A stretch of 64,000 bases of DNA from a virus. Within the stretch, counting starts at the first letter, position 1. Every line of letters begins with the position of its first letter. The notes beneath the pieces were generated by a model. That model saw only the letters and a list, made by a program, of their open reading frames with translations, was not told the DNA's origin and made no database searches. Below are positions 32,439 through 42,889 of this stretch, one piece after another. A program made the translations under genes and the position numbers. The stretch lies in IMG/VR virus record IMGVR_UViG_3300035681_000002, positions 114,754-178,753 of that record; one strand, given 5' to 3'.

Positions 32439-35400
32439 CCATGGATCCCAGCCAATTAGAGTGGATGCAAGATGCAACACAAGGACTAGGGATGCTCCCA
32501 GGTGGAGCATTTAGTCCCCATCCCACTGGGGGTGCTGGGTATTTAGCTCAGTTGGCACGAGGATATTCCTCTCCGATCCAAGGTAATGCATTACCCGACA
32601 CATCTCCTTTAGCTCCTCTAAACTTACAACAATTTGGCATAGGTGGAATGCTAGCTGCGGGTGCTGGTAATGCTTACTTATCTCAGCAGATGCAGCAGCA
32701 AGGCTTAATGCCTATGGGTAACGCTGGTTCCTACATGCAAGCACACCGCACTCGTGAACACTTACGGATGAAAAATGAAGTAGGTGCAGGGGTGGCGGGG
32801 CAAGACTCCGAGGGTATTTATCGTTCTTTCCGAGGAGCCGCTGCTTTAGCTGGCGTTCCTTTTGATCGTAGACAACGAGAAGCCGCACGCAATATGGCGG
32901 ATACTATTTCTTCGCTTGGGCCTACTTTATCAATGGTCGCTCCTGATTTCATGGATGCAATTTCTGGGGAAAAAGGCAGCGTACAAGCAATGGCTGGGCA
33001 GATGATGGAAGCAAACCGCTACCGAGCGGACCCCATCACAGGTAAAATGGGATACAGCACTGACTCCAATAAAAACTTAGTTAATAATGTTTTTGAAAAC
33101 ATGTTTTCTAGGGACAACATGGCCCAAATGAATGGGATGCGGGCTGGAGATATGGGGCAAGCATATAGACAATTATCCGCAGAAGGCTTGGTTGGTCCTA
33201 CCGGAAGTTTGCGGGATCGCACCCTTCAATCTTTACAAGAAGGTAGAGAACAAGGGATGGATTTAAAAGCGATAGGTAAAAAAGTTGGAGTTGAAATCGG
33301 AGACGATACCAACCTTGCTAGCTTGTCCAATGAACAATTATCTAAACTGAGAAAAGATTCAGGTGTCTCAGCTAAAATGGGCAAGGACGACGCTAGGCAG
33401 ATATCAGACCAACTACAAAATTATGTTGGATCGCTTTCGGCTATTCGTGAGGTGTTCGGTGAGAATGGAGATCCAAACGCACCTGTTCCAAAATTAATAA
33501 ATGCACTTAAAGCCATGACCTCGGGGCAGATGCAGAAATTTACACCAGGGCAGCTTACTTCGATGGTACGAGATATGCAGGCCATGTCTCAACTTTCGGG
33601 TAAAAGTATCGATCAATTGACTGCAATGAATCAATATGCCAACTCGCAGAACACTCAGATGATGGGGGGTCATGGAGTTCATTTTAATCCTACATCGCTT
33701 AAGGTTGGAACTACTACAGGTATGGCTTTTGCAGAGCATGGTGGAGCTACTGGATTTGGAGCACTAAACCGAGAACAAGCAGAGCAGGCATCCATGGGCC
33801 TATTCTCTCGTGGGATGGGTTCTGAAATGGCTAACTCTTTAGGAGCCTTAACCCGCATCGAAGAAGCTGGTGGTTTTTCCGAGAATCAAGCTGGGCGAGA
33901 GATGAAAGCTGCATTAGCTGCCGCTGATTCTGGGGCACCGAATTACACATTTGTAGATGATTCAGGTAAATCACATACAAAGAACACCCCAACAAAAGAG
34001 GGTGAATTTAGAAGTATGGTCGGGCGAGGTGCTGTGAATGGAATGAACACCTCGGACTTTAACATGATGTTAGGGGATCGAACTTCTAACCTACGTGCTT
34101 TGTCTACTAATGAAGAGCGGCAACAGGCTGCGATGAGACAGCAGCCTGCTGAAATTGCAAAGCAAATTGCTAGAACTACCGGCAATCGTCTATCGTCAAG
34201 CAAAGCACTTCAAGAACAAGTGGCAGATCCTAAGCAACGCACAGAAATTGCAGCTGCACTTGGTAAAGCGGCCACGGATGCTACTGACGAATTGACTATG
34301 GCACAGTTGCAAGATCCAAAACAAAGAAACCGAGCGATTGCCGATGCAATACAAGCAGAGGCGGCTAACCGTGGAGTAGTCTTAAGTGAGGCAGAAGCTC
34401 AGAATATGGCTGCTACTTCTTTTGGGCAGAGGGAGACAGTACTACGCAATAAGCTGGGAATGGATGCTACTTCTTACGCACAAGTGCATGGTAAGGCTGT
34501 GCGAGAAAGCCGAGAAGAGAAACAAGCTGAAGTGGGTGCAAGAGCTGGTTTAAATGAAGCAATGTCTGGGCTCGGACCTAAAGGTAGCATTTTACAACGA
34601 TTGTCTACTGGAATACAGAAGCAAGGGGATAAAGGAGAAGATGCTAACTTAGCTACTTTAATGGGAGATATGTTTGCTGGAGATATGGATGAGGCCGCAG
34701 CTAAGTTAAATAAACCATTGGAAAGTGTACGAGCAAGCCAGTCTAAAATTGAAAGTTTAACCGCTAAACTGCAAGGTGCTAGCCCTGAAGAGAAAAAGAA
34801 AATTCAAAAGGAAATCAAAGAAGAAACAGCATTGCTGAAGCAACATGTAACAGCCAGCCGAGAGATGTCAGATAGTCTAGGTCTCACAGATAAAGAAGGG
34901 GAGTTCAATCAAGCAGATATTGCTAAAGGTAAAACTGCTGCTCGAGAATTAGATCACTTTAACCGAATGGAACAAGTGCGGGCAGCTGGGTCTACTGCTG
35001 AAGTAACCAAGCAAGAAAGAAAAGATGCTGGAACAACAAAACTTACAGACAGCGATATGCGAGTACTAGCGGAAAAGGATCGAACTAAGCAATTAGAAGA
35101 AGCAGATAAGCTGTCAGCTGGTGCCATAAAAAATCTGTCCCCAGAAGCTAAAGCAGTTTATGACAAAGCGATTAAAAGCGGGGCTAATGAAGAAACAGCG
35201 CGTGCCCGAGTAAAGGAAAAGTTACGGGGTGATGTAGTCTCCGTAGATGTTCGGGCTAAAGAGATGAGGGAAGAGCTTGGAGCAGACGCAACAGTTGGGG
35301 GGTTAAAGGATGAGAAAACCCAAGATGCTATTATTCAAGGTAGGCGAGGTGGGGTGGAGCTGAAGCCGACTGCCAAGGCGGTAGATGAACGCACAGAGTT

Positions 35401-37630
35401 GATGCGAACAGAAGCAGCGGGGCAAAAGAAATTAACTAAAGAAGAGTTAAAGGCCCTAGATCCAGCTGCTCTCAAAGCTTACAACAGCAGTGAAAAACAA
35501 TTAACTCAAAAAGCCGAAGATCAATTACTTGCAGAAAATCAATTACGCAGCCTCGGTGTGCTTGGAGCAGATGAAAAATTAAGCGGTAAGGGTGCAGATA
35601 TTGCCAAATATAAGGGTCTAGATGGGGCGGATAAAGCTCAATTGAAGAAAGACTTAGTTGCAGCCAAATCTGAAGACAGAGCAGCAATTGTTAGCAAGTA
35701 TATCGACAACAAACAAATTGAACAGTTTTATGGAAAAACCGAAGCAGATGTCACAAAGAAGCGGGACGCAGCTAACACTTACGCAGATTCTGCCGAGGGC
35801 AAGCGAGCGGCCCAAGATACAGAATCTCGAATAGGCAGTCTTTCAGAAATGAGACGAGAATTCTTATCTGACTCTAAAGCCGTTAGCCGTGGTGGGGCAC
35901 GCGCAATAATAGCTGCTAAGCAAAGTCAAGAGTCTGAAGAACAACTGCAGTCGATGGCAAATAAGTATTTTGGTGGTGATGTCGGCAAGATGGTGAGCAG
36001 CGGTGGTGTGGCTCTTGATAAGAAGGGGCAAGACCAAGTAAAAGCCGATTTCAATAAATTGTCTGATGCAGAGAAGACCACAGTAACGGAGCGGTTGAAA
36101 GCCGCTGGTAAAGATGTTGGCACAGGCATGTTTGGCGGAAGTAACCTTACTGAAAAAGATTATGCTGCTTATCTTTCGCTTAAATCTAAAGACTTAGTTG
36201 GAAACATGAAAGATTCCGTAGAAGGTATGTCCGGAGCAGCCAATAAGACCTACGCAGATATGCTTAAGCCGACAGAAGCAACTAAGACATTGGCAAAAAC
36301 AATGGTAGGTAAAGACGCATCAAGTGAACAAGAAAAAGGGCTGCAAGCTTTAAGCTCGGCTGCCACTTTAAAAGGTACGGATTTAAAGAAGGCTACTGCT
36401 GGGCTAGATCTGAAAACAATCACCAACCAAATCGCAGCGGGTAAGCCAGTTAATACAGATGGTATGACCCCAGAACAGAAAGAGCTAATCAAATCGGCAG
36501 AAGGCATGCAAGGTTTAACAGGGTTAAACAAAGATCAAATTACCTCGTTAGATAAGATGGCCAAAGAAGACGCAAGAGATGTCTCAAAAGATGCAGCAGC
36601 TTTGGGCATGAAAGAAGAAGACTATCGAAAAGCGGTTAGAGGTGGCGAGATCGATCCTAATCTTAAAATGTTTAAAGATGATCCAACAAAGGGGACAGCT
36701 AAAGCACAGTTACAAGCAGCAAGACAAGATGAATCGTCACTATCTGGATCAAAAACCCAGCTAGCAAACGCAAAAGAAATGTTAGCTAGAAATCCAAACT
36801 CCCCAAATGCACAGCAAGAAGTAGCAAGGTTGTCTGGGGTTGTTGAGAAGAAAACTGCTTCTAAGGAAGCACGGATGAAGGAAGCTGGACTCGACATCAA
36901 CAAACCTGAAGATGTTAAAAAGTATGAACAACGCCTAAACAACCAAGGTGTGGTAGAGCAGCTTGAAAAACGAAAAGCGGAATACACAGCAGAAGCCACA
37001 AAACTGAGAGCTGGTGGTATGTCCGAGTCGGACATTGTTAAGAACCTTGGAACTATGACTGGTTTAGAAAAAGATGCTCAAAAGATTGCCAAGGAAGCTA
37101 AGGATAAAGACTTGGGCAGTGATTCCATGAACACGCTAGCCGATGCTTTCGGTAAGACGACTAAAGAAGATAGGCAAAAGTTTAGTGCAGATCTTGGAAA
37201 AAGTGGGGGTGTTGCTGGCGATAGAAATAGACAGATGGTTGCGAATGTACTTAAAGATGTAGGCAAACTCACAATTGGGGGTAAAGATGCTACTGCTATT
37301 GATAAGTTGGATATGCTCACAGACGAGTACGCTAAGGCTAAAACTCCAGAGCAAAAGAAGGCTTTAGCAAAGACGCATGGTATGTCTGAAGACGCATTAG
37401 ACAGTATGATGAAAAAGACTGAGTTTATGGGGCTGAAAGATAAGGCTCCAGGAAAGTATGGGGAAAAAGATCTAAAAGAATCCTTAGGCCGAGTTAGTAC
37501 GCAAGATATTGCTGCAGATGTTAAAAAAGAAGCAGATAAGACCATGAAGTTAACTGGTACACTGACAATCAAAGGCACAGTTAATGGCGAGGGCAATATG
37601 AGTGAAACCATTTTAGCCCCAACACGCTAA
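32435..37630 (+). CDS. Tape measure protein
   Basis: 1731 aa, the largest complete gene here, overlapping the chaperone by 4 bp. The first 150 residues are Gly/Met/Gln-rich (GGMLAAGAGNAYLSQQMQQQ). The remainder is almost entirely charged helix rich in Lys, Glu, Ala and Gln, consistent with an extended coiled protein inside the tail tube. The final 20 residues form a short beta segment (TLTIKGTVNGEGNMSETI). If the usual relation of about 0.15 nm per residue holds, the tail would be about 260 nm, which is inference. No lysozyme or peptidase domain is recognisable in it, and no obvious transmembrane helix. Position after the chaperone and before baseplate genes fits exactly. Confidence 0.85.
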   Translation: MTMDPSQLEWMQDATQGLGMLPGGAFSPHPTGGAGYLAQLARGYSSPIQGNALPDTSPLAPLNLQQFGIGGMLAAGAGNAYLSQQMQQQGLMPMGNAGSYMQAHRTREHLRMKNEVGAGVAGQDSEGIYRSFRGAAALAGVPFDRRQREAARNMADTISSLGPTLSMVAPDFMDAISGEKGSVQAMAGQMMEANRYRADPITGKMGYSTDSNKNLVNNVFENMFSRDNMAQMNGMRAGDMGQAYRQLSAEGLVGPTGSLRDRTLQSLQEGREQGMDLKAIGKKVGVEIGDDTNLASLSNEQLSKLRKDSGVSAKMGKDDARQISDQLQNYVGSLSAIREVFGENGDPNAPVPKLINALKAMTSGQMQKFTPGQLTSMVRDMQAMSQLSGKSIDQLTAMNQYANSQNTQMMGGHGVHFNPTSLKVGTTTGMAFAEHGGATGFGALNREQAEQASMGLFSRGMGSEMANSLGALTRIEEAGGFSENQAGREMKAALAAADSGAPNYTFVDDSGKSHTKNTPTKEGEFRSMVGRGAVNGMNTSDFNMMLGDRTSNLRALSTNEERQQAAMRQQPAEIAKQIARTTGNRLSSSKALQEQVADPKQRTEIAAALGKAATDATDELTMAQLQDPKQRNRAIADAIQAEAANRGVVLSEAEAQNMAATSFGQRETVLRNKLGMDATSYAQVHGKAVRESREEKQAEVGARAGLNEAMSGLGPKGSILQRLSTGIQKQGDKGEDANLATLMGDMFAGDMDEAAAKLNKPLESVRASQSKIESLTAKLQGASPEEKKKIQKEIKEETALLKQHVTASREMSDSLGLTDKEGEFNQADIAKGKTAARELDHFNRMEQVRAAGSTAEVTKQERKDAGTTKLTDSDMRVLAEKDRTKQLEEADKLSAGAIKNLSPEAKAVYDKAIKSGANEETARARVKEKLRGDVVSVDVRAKEMREELGADATVGGLKDEKTQDAIIQGRRGGVELKPTAKAVDERTELMRTEAAGQKKLTKEELKALDPAALKAYNSSEKQLTQKAEDQLLAENQLRSLGVLGADEKLSGKGADIAKYKGLDGADKAQLKKDLVAAKSEDRAAIVSKYIDNKQIEQFYGKTEADVTKKRDAANTYADSAEGKRAAQDTESRIGSLSEMRREFLSDSKAVSRGGARAIIAAKQSQESEEQLQSMANKYFGGDVGKMVSSGGVALDKKGQDQVKADFNKLSDAEKTTVTERLKAAGKDVGTGMFGGSNLTEKDYAAYLSLKSKDLVGNMKDSVEGMSGAANKTYADMLKPTEATKTLAKTMVGKDASSEQEKGLQALSSAATLKGTDLKKATAGLDLKTITNQIAAGKPVNTDGMTPEQKELIKSAEGMQGLTGLNKDQITSLDKMAKEDARDVSKDAAALGMKEEDYRKAVRGGEIDPNLKMFKDDPTKGTAKAQLQAARQDESSLSGSKTQLANAKEMLARNPNSPNAQQEVARLSGVVEKKTASKEARMKEAGLDINKPEDVKKYEQRLNNQGVVEQLEKRKAEYTAEATKLRAGGMSESDIVKNLGTMTGLEKDAQKIAKEAKDKDLGSDSMNTLADAFGKTTKEDRQKFSADLGKSGGVAGDRNRQMVANVLKDVGKLTIGGKDATAIDKLDMLTDEYAKAKTPEQKKALAKTHGMSEDALDSMMKKTEFMGLKDKAPGKYGEKDLKESLGRVSTQDIAADVKKEADKTMKLTGTLTIKGTVNGEGNMSETILAPTR

Positions 37631-37641
37631 AGGAGTAAAAT

Positions 37642-38115
37642 ATGCCAGTCATTTTTTCAAGAAATACTGGGCGAGTATTCATGCTTAATGATGCAGTTGC
37701 TGAAGGTGCAATATCAATGGGGAAAGTAGTTGGTAATTCCCCAATCACTTACACACAGCACACTACTATTATTACTCGCATTGGTGTCGCTGCTGCAGGT
37801 AATTTTCAATTTCTGCATACAATCGGTAATGATGTTTATGTTTATGTTTTTGGGGACAGAATGGGTCAAGTAGACTTACACGGTATAAGCTTTGCGCAAA
37901 GTTGTGGTTCAAACGGGGCAGAACATGGATTTGAAAAACTGTTCCAATGGTATGAATTAAACCGAATCTCAGTGCGTAAGGAGCCTGTGACAGTGACTAT
38001 CGGGGTTAACAAATCTTTCCAAGGTTTTGTTACGGCATTGACCGGCGACGCACAGGACTCACAGACTAGAACTATAAATTTTCAACTAACTATATCTCTG
38101 CTGCCCCCAACATAA
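37642..38115 (+). CDS. Tube-fold baseplate protein (tube initiator candidate)
   Basis: 157 aa with AAGGAG. The beta-rich sequence (VYVYVFGDRMGQVDLHGISF, then KLFQWYELNRISVRKEPVTV and TINFQLTISLLPP) resembles the tail-tube fold seen in tube-initiating and tube-baseplate adaptor proteins. It is the first gene after the tape measure gene, where such adaptors sit. Identification with gp48/gp54-type proteins is unproven. Confidence 0.6.
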   Translation: MPVIFSRNTGRVFMLNDAVAEGAISMGKVVGNSPITYTQHTTIITRIGVAAAGNFQFLHTIGNDVYVYVFGDRMGQVDLHGISFAQSCGSNGAEHGFEKLFQWYELNRISVRKEPVTVTIGVNKSFQGFVTALTGDAQDSQTRTINFQLTISLLPPT

Positions 38116-38126
38116 TAAGGTTAATC

Positions 38127-38918
38127 ATGTTTAATCACGCACGCACACTGCTTTTGAATTTAGATGGAGGTCCAGGTTATTTCCCTGAGTGCCCTGGTGA
38201 AGAATTAATCCCAGGTGGTTATCAAAAGTTAGAACTTCCTACTTACCTAGATGTGTTTCGATCTCGTTTCTTCGGTGCAGATCCTGATCGAGCTATGTTA
38301 AATTACCGGTCTTGGCAGTTACTGCAATTGGTTGAGGCTACGGAGTTGCAATCGCATATCCTTGCGTTAGACTCCCGCATTACTTATGACTTAAATATTA
38401 ATAGACTTAGTTTGCAGAATACATTTTTACCTAAAGTTATTCGACAAGGTGGGACTTCCGCACAGACCCTTACAATAGCAGGCACCCCAATTAAACCCGA
38501 TGCTTCGGGAAAAGCTACCTTTGATTACCAAATCAATATAGTTAACCCAAACATTCAGATAAAACGCCTTACCTTTCCTTTGATAGATGTACAACATCTA
38601 TTAGATTTAACTGATGGCCTTAGCCCGTATTTTGCACTGCCTTTATCTGGTTATAAATTTTGTGTCAACACAACAGATGAAGCGGTGTCATGGCGGATAC
38701 AGGGATATCTTAGGCCACAAAATAGCTTATCGGAAATTGAAAAGGGATTACATAGCATAGGAGAACCTTACTTACTCCAGCTATTTGGAACATCCTCTGC
38801 TGAGCCTTATGCCACTTTTAGAAATTGTTGGGAAAAACATCCTGAGTTTGCTTATCGATTAGGTGGCATCGTACTTGCAATGATTTACCGCACGGAAGAA
38901 ATTTATAATGGCAGATAA
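38127..38918 (+). CDS. Baseplate-region protein, unknown
   Basis: 263 aa, not recognised. The N-terminal half is helical (YRSWQLLQLVEATELQSHIL). The middle carries beta strands (TLTIAGTPIKPDASGKATFD), and a long helical tail is followed by an aromatic-rich end. It lies between the tube-fold protein and the hub-like gene, with an 11-bp overlap at its 3' end. It could be a baseplate adaptor or hub-associated protein. Confidence 0.6.
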   Translation: MFNHARTLLLNLDGGPGYFPECPGEELIPGGYQKLELPTYLDVFRSRFFGADPDRAMLNYRSWQLLQLVEATELQSHILALDSRITYDLNINRLSLQNTFLPKVIRQGGTSAQTLTIAGTPIKPDASGKATFDYQINIVNPNIQIKRLTFPLIDVQHLLDLTDGLSPYFALPLSGYKFCVNTTDEAVSWRIQGYLRPQNSLSEIEKGLHSIGEPYLLQLFGTSSAEPYATFRNCWEKHPEFAYRLGGIVLAMIYRTEEIYNGR

Positions 38919-40878
38919 ATCAAATAACTGGGCAATGGTGGATTTGTCTGCAAAAGTAGGCGGAGCAGAAGTAATTCTGTATGTAGCTGAAACAGAAATT
39001 CCAATGTCACAATTTAGTATGAGCTATGGCTTAAACGATATTCCAAGAGCTACTGCACTCGTAGCACTAGGGCGTAATGCTCGGACAGGTGTGCAATCTC
39101 CTATCTACTCGCAAGTAAATGTCATTAAGCAGATGGCTCCAGTTCGGGTATTTGTTCGAGGTGAATTAGGAGACTGGTCTCCTCAAGGAAATAATGGGGC
39201 TAAAGAATCTTTTCCAGTTGTAAACGATGCCACGATATTTATTGGGTATGTTGCAGGCATGAGCTATCGCCGTTCTTCCGGTAGGATCAGTTTAGTTTTA
39301 AATTTAGTAGGTCAATTAATAGATTTGGCTCTTTCTTCTGGTGGTAGTAAAGATGTGGTGCCAGGAGCCCCTAACGATTTAATGTTGTCTGTTTATGCAG
39401 AGGGCGCAGGAGCTGCGGGGACAGCCGCTGAAAAATTTACAGAGGACTTACCAGTCGGTATGCAAACTGATTTTAGCAAAGGTGTGCTTAAAGTTTTAGA
39501 TGAGGTTTCACAGAAAAATCAAGTTCAAAGTCACAATCATGAGTTTTGGTGCGGTAATAATCCTGCAGGTGCTCCAATTAATAACACAGAAACAAATGGA
39601 AGAGCGGCAGCGGTAATAAATGGTAACGGAGGTAAATGGCAAGGTATTTCTAATTTAGCGAAAGGCACTGATGTAGATAAGTATGTTAAAGATTATCCAC
39701 TTAAAATACAAAGTAATGGGTATGAAAAAGCAGCTACATTCATTGGAAACCAAGTTGCTGCATCACTTGCTAGCAATAGTATGTGGGGTATGCTAATTGG
39801 TTCAATTTTACCTAACTTTGGTTGCGGTATTGTTCCTTGGGCCTCGGGGGCGATTGTAGCCCCTATTCTTACTATGGCTAGCGATGCACAAATAATAATT
39901 AAAGCAGAAGAATATGTAGATTTTGATTTAACTACCCAATCCCAACGCCCGCTGTACGGGGTAGGTGTGCTTGGTAATTATCAAATGGGGACCATCAATA
40001 AGGCTGAAGATGCAAAGCTTTGTGCAGGAGCTATTTTTGTAGCTAAAAGCCAAGAGGGTGACCCCTTTAACGATGGCATGTGGTTGTTTGTTAATGCCCC
40101 TGCTTGGATAGACGACTGGGCAAATTTTGATCCCGAAGCTGCAACCGGAGATGCAGATATAAACAAAACACTTAATCAACCCTCCCACGATGCCACTGGT
40201 GCGGATAAACCCGCAATAAAACGAGAGCCGGGCACAGAAGTGGTTGAGTGGAATAACGTGATGCAACAATACGCACGAATGATGTATGCCGTCAATGCAC
40301 TGGCGGGGCGAGAAGGGACGGTAGTTGGCAAGCTGCGATTTGACATTGCTCCTGGCACTACTGTGATGATTCAAGCTAGAGGTGATACCTATTTATCGGA
40401 AGGAGTAGACACGCTAGCCACAGATCTATACGGATTCGTAGCCAAGGTGCATATTTCCATTAATGCGGAGCAAGCTTCGGCCACTACCGCTTTTGAGGTA
40501 ACTAATCTACGCACAGCAAAAGAAAATGAATCACAAAGGTTTTCAATGATAGAACACCCATTCTTTATGGAAAACTATTTCAAATATGCCCCGCTAGTAC
40601 CTGCACTTACCAAAGCTAAAAAATCTGTAGCTGTAGTTGGGGTTCCAAATGACATGGTAGTTGCTGGGGAAGAAGACGAGACAAGCGCAGGAGACGATCT
40701 AGCCGGAGGCATCGAAGACCTTGGAGCTGGACCATCAATGGCTGCTCCTCCTTATAACCCAGCTTTAGCTGGTGAACCCATTACCGGTGGGGGTTTTCCA
40801 CTCCCTGCGGAAACAGGAGGTGGCTTTCCACTTCCTATAAGCGACCCTGGAGAAGCGGGACAAACTGTAATAGTTTAA
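38908..40878 (+). CDS. Baseplate hub protein (gp27 / gpD-like)
   Basis: 656 aa. The N-terminal 130 residues (PVRVFVRGELGDWSP, then IFIGYVAGMSYRRSSGRISLVLNLVGQLIDLAL) match the first beta-barrel of hub proteins of the T4 gp27 / P2 gpD type, in which a barrel strand series is followed by GxVxGMSYRRSS-like turns. The middle includes a Trp-rich domain, and residues 480-560 form a second barrel-like region (FDIAPGTTVMIQARGDTYL). The C-terminal 90 residues are acidic and then Gly/Pro-rich (GGGFPLP twice), apparently flexible. It overlaps the upstream gene. The assignment rests on strand pattern and position. Confidence 0.7.
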   Translation: MADKSNNWAMVDLSAKVGGAEVILYVAETEIPMSQFSMSYGLNDIPRATALVALGRNARTGVQSPIYSQVNVIKQMAPVRVFVRGELGDWSPQGNNGAKESFPVVNDATIFIGYVAGMSYRRSSGRISLVLNLVGQLIDLALSSGGSKDVVPGAPNDLMLSVYAEGAGAAGTAAEKFTEDLPVGMQTDFSKGVLKVLDEVSQKNQVQSHNHEFWCGNNPAGAPINNTETNGRAAAVINGNGGKWQGISNLAKGTDVDKYVKDYPLKIQSNGYEKAATFIGNQVAASLASNSMWGMLIGSILPNFGCGIVPWASGAIVAPILTMASDAQIIIKAEEYVDFDLTTQSQRPLYGVGVLGNYQMGTINKAEDAKLCAGAIFVAKSQEGDPFNDGMWLFVNAPAWIDDWANFDPEAATGDADINKTLNQPSHDATGADKPAIKREPGTEVVEWNNVMQQYARMMYAVNALAGREGTVVGKLRFDIAPGTTVMIQARGDTYLSEGVDTLATDLYGFVAKVHISINAEQASATTAFEVTNLRTAKENESQRFSMIEHPFFMENYFKYAPLVPALTKAKKSVAVVGVPNDMVVAGEEDETSAGDDLAGGIEDLGAGPSMAAPPYNPALAGEPITGGGFPLPAETGGGFPLPISDPGEAGQTVIV

Positions 40879-40894
40879 CAAGGAGAAATTAGCC

Positions 40895-41632
40895 ATGATG
40901 GACGATTATTTAGAAGACGAATATAAACCAGCATTTCAAAGCTGGCAGCAGAATCAAACACCAGAAGGCAACGCTGCCTTACTAAAAGCACTTGATCCAA
41001 TAGTACAAAAGGGGGTCAAGATGTATGGTGCAGATAGTCCATTAACGTCTAGCCGTGCCAAGCTGTTAGCATTGGACGCAGTGCGTAAGTACGATCCAAA
41101 GCGGTCCCGCCTTCAGTCGCACTTGTTAACCCAGATGCAAGGGCTTCGTAGGATTAACCAGCAGCAGCATCAAGTAATAAGCGTACCTGAACGCATCTTG
41201 CTAGAGAATCAAAGGTTACACGGATCTACACAAGAGCTGTCAGACGAGCTTGGGCGAGATCCTACTGACGCAGAACTATCAGACAAGCTGGGGATAGCTA
41301 TGCCCCGTCTTGCAAAGATTCGTAGCTATCAGCCCGGAGTTAACACAGGAAGATTAGATGCAATTGACCCATTAGCGGGAGGTGCTCCAAGTGTAGTTCC
41401 TAACCAGCAAGCTAGTGCAGACCTATGGGGTGAAGTAGTTTATCAAGGGCTAAGTCCTTTAGACCAGCGCATCATGGAACTGACATTGGGAATGCGTGGA
41501 AATAAAAAACTATCAAATCAAGAAATTGCTGCCAAGCTTAATCGCAGCCCAGGTGCTATTACCCAGCGTAAAACTAAGATACAGCAATTGCTGGATCAAG
41601 AACAAAAATTGTCTCCTTTTATTCCGAGGTAA
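40895..41632 (+). CDS. Sigma-70-like RNA polymerase factor
   Basis: 245 aa with an AAGGAG site. Residues about 60-95 (RKYDPKRSRLQSHLLTQMQG) resemble region 2 of sigma-70 (the DPxRx-x-F/L pattern and following basic helix). Residues 112-145 (STQELSDELGRDPTDAELSD) are a near-textbook region 3 (LxxELGRxPTxxELAxxLG). Residues 184-232 (LSPLDQRIMELTLGM, then LSNQEIAAKLNRSPGAITQR) are region 4 with its helix-turn-helix for the -35 element. The conserved region 1 is absent. It probably gives promoter specificity to the phage polymerase encoded at 1-8 kb. Placement between the hub and the gp25/gp6-like genes is unusual and may mean it is packaged or co-regulated with late genes. Confidence 0.85.
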   Translation: MMDDYLEDEYKPAFQSWQQNQTPEGNAALLKALDPIVQKGVKMYGADSPLTSSRAKLLALDAVRKYDPKRSRLQSHLLTQMQGLRRINQQQHQVISVPERILLENQRLHGSTQELSDELGRDPTDAELSDKLGIAMPRLAKIRSYQPGVNTGRLDAIDPLAGGAPSVVPNQQASADLWGEVVYQGLSPLDQRIMELTLGMRGNKKLSNQEIAAKLNRSPGAITQRKTKIQQLLDQEQKLSPFIPR

Positions 41633-41635
41633 ATC

Positions 41636-42394
41636 ATGGCACAAAAAGGTCTTATTGATGCTAATGTTGAAAGAACTTTAAAGAAGTTTGCTGCCTTAAA
41701 AAAAGAATCAGCTGCAGCCCGAACGGAAAATAAGGCTGTAGGATGGTTTCGTCCTGTAGTTGGGCGGTTGGTCAAAGTAAACTTTGACAATTTAAAAGAT
41801 ATAGTAGGGCATGGTCCACCTTCTACAACATTTCAAGTTTTTATAACCAGTAAAGAATCAGGCGAAAGATGTGTTGCAAATGTTACAACTGACGCAGAGG
41901 GGCGTATTGTTAGTGTTGATATACCTTTAAACAGCCAAGGAGATCGCTTTGTTGCTAATGAGTCTCCTCTACTTATGGTGCCAGTAGACGCAGAACTTGC
42001 GGCAGACTGGAATCAGCGTGGGATTGACAAAGTACCAGTAGCAGCAGCAGAAGTTACTTGGGAGGGCAGCTTGCAGACTGAAGCAGATTTAATCGCAATT
42101 CATGCTGCATTTGAAACGCAGATAGCAGAAGAAAGATTGATGTCTACTTATAATGTAAGTGACCCTGGAAATTCTTCAGATGGTATTCTTTTACCTTTAC
42201 AAATCGATTATATGGCGCAGGCAGAAAGAGCTTACCGATCCCGTGCCACACACACCTTTCCTCGCACGCTAGCCCATGTTGCAAGTAGGGAAAAGGGGCA
42301 CAGCCAGCCGACCGGTGTTTTCTTAGGGCAAGCTTTAGACTATTTTATACTACTATTAAAACAAGGGGCATCAGCTGAAGGGGAGGGCGTATGA
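41636..42394 (+). CDS. Baseplate-region protein, unknown
   Basis: 252 aa starting 3 nt after the sigma-like gene. The N-terminal 50 residues are helical. Then come beta strands (GRLVKVNFDNLKDIVGHGPP, then FQVFITSKESGERCVANVTT) and a mixed C-terminal part. It overlaps the gp25-like gene by 4 bp, so it belongs to the baseplate operon. No family is recognised. Confidence 0.65.
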   Translation: MAQKGLIDANVERTLKKFAALKKESAAARTENKAVGWFRPVVGRLVKVNFDNLKDIVGHGPPSTTFQVFITSKESGERCVANVTTDAEGRIVSVDIPLNSQGDRFVANESPLLMVPVDAELAADWNQRGIDKVPVAAAEVTWEGSLQTEADLIAIHAAFETQIAEERLMSTYNVSDPGNSSDGILLPLQIDYMAQAERAYRSRATHTFPRTLAHVASREKGHSQPTGVFLGQALDYFILLLKQGASAEGEGV

Positions 42395-42879
42395 CACAAT
42401 TATCAGGAACTCTGGCTCAGTATGAGGGGCGCACTGTTGATTTTTTAGCATTTGAAGACATGAAGGCTAGTGGGGATACTCAATTAACCCAAGCTCTAGT
42501 GCTCCCAGGGCAGGCAGGGGCTTTAATTACTGGGATTGAAAAGCTAGTTCAAAGGTTTTTACTAGAGTTATTAACTGAGCGGGGCTCACTACACTACGAT
42601 CTACAACGTGGTACATTTTTTATAACTAAGATTCGGGCAGGCATGGTCAACACTTCACAGTCATTGTTTGCGGTTTTTAATGCAGCTGAGTTGGAATTAC
42701 GCAATACTCTGAAAATGGAAGAAGATAAACTAAATGAACCTGCGGATGAATGCTACAAACAAGCTACGCTACTCGCTGCATCGTTGCTTGGTGACTTTGC
42801 CACGCTATCTATACAAGTACAAAGCATGGCAGAAGAATCTCGTACTGTTATTTACCCGCTTCGTGTTATAGCTAACTGA
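42391..42879 (+). CDS. gp25-like baseplate wedge protein
   Basis: 162 aa. The sequence LITGIEKLVQRFLLELLTER followed by GSLHYDLQRGTFF matches the helix-then-strand core of gp25/gpW-type wedge components, which usually read as an R-x-x-x-x-L-L-T-x-x-G-x-x-x-x-x-P-x-F-G signature. The gene overlaps its upstream neighbour by 4 bp and precedes the gp6-like gene, matching the conserved gp25-gp6 order. Confidence 0.7.
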   Translation: MTQLSGTLAQYEGRTVDFLAFEDMKASGDTQLTQALVLPGQAGALITGIEKLVQRFLLELLTERGSLHYDLQRGTFFITKIRAGMVNTSQSLFAVFNAAELELRNTLKMEEDKLNEPADECYKQATLLAASLLGDFATLSIQVQSMAEESRTVIYPLRVIAN

Positions 42880-42889
42880 GGATAATAAG

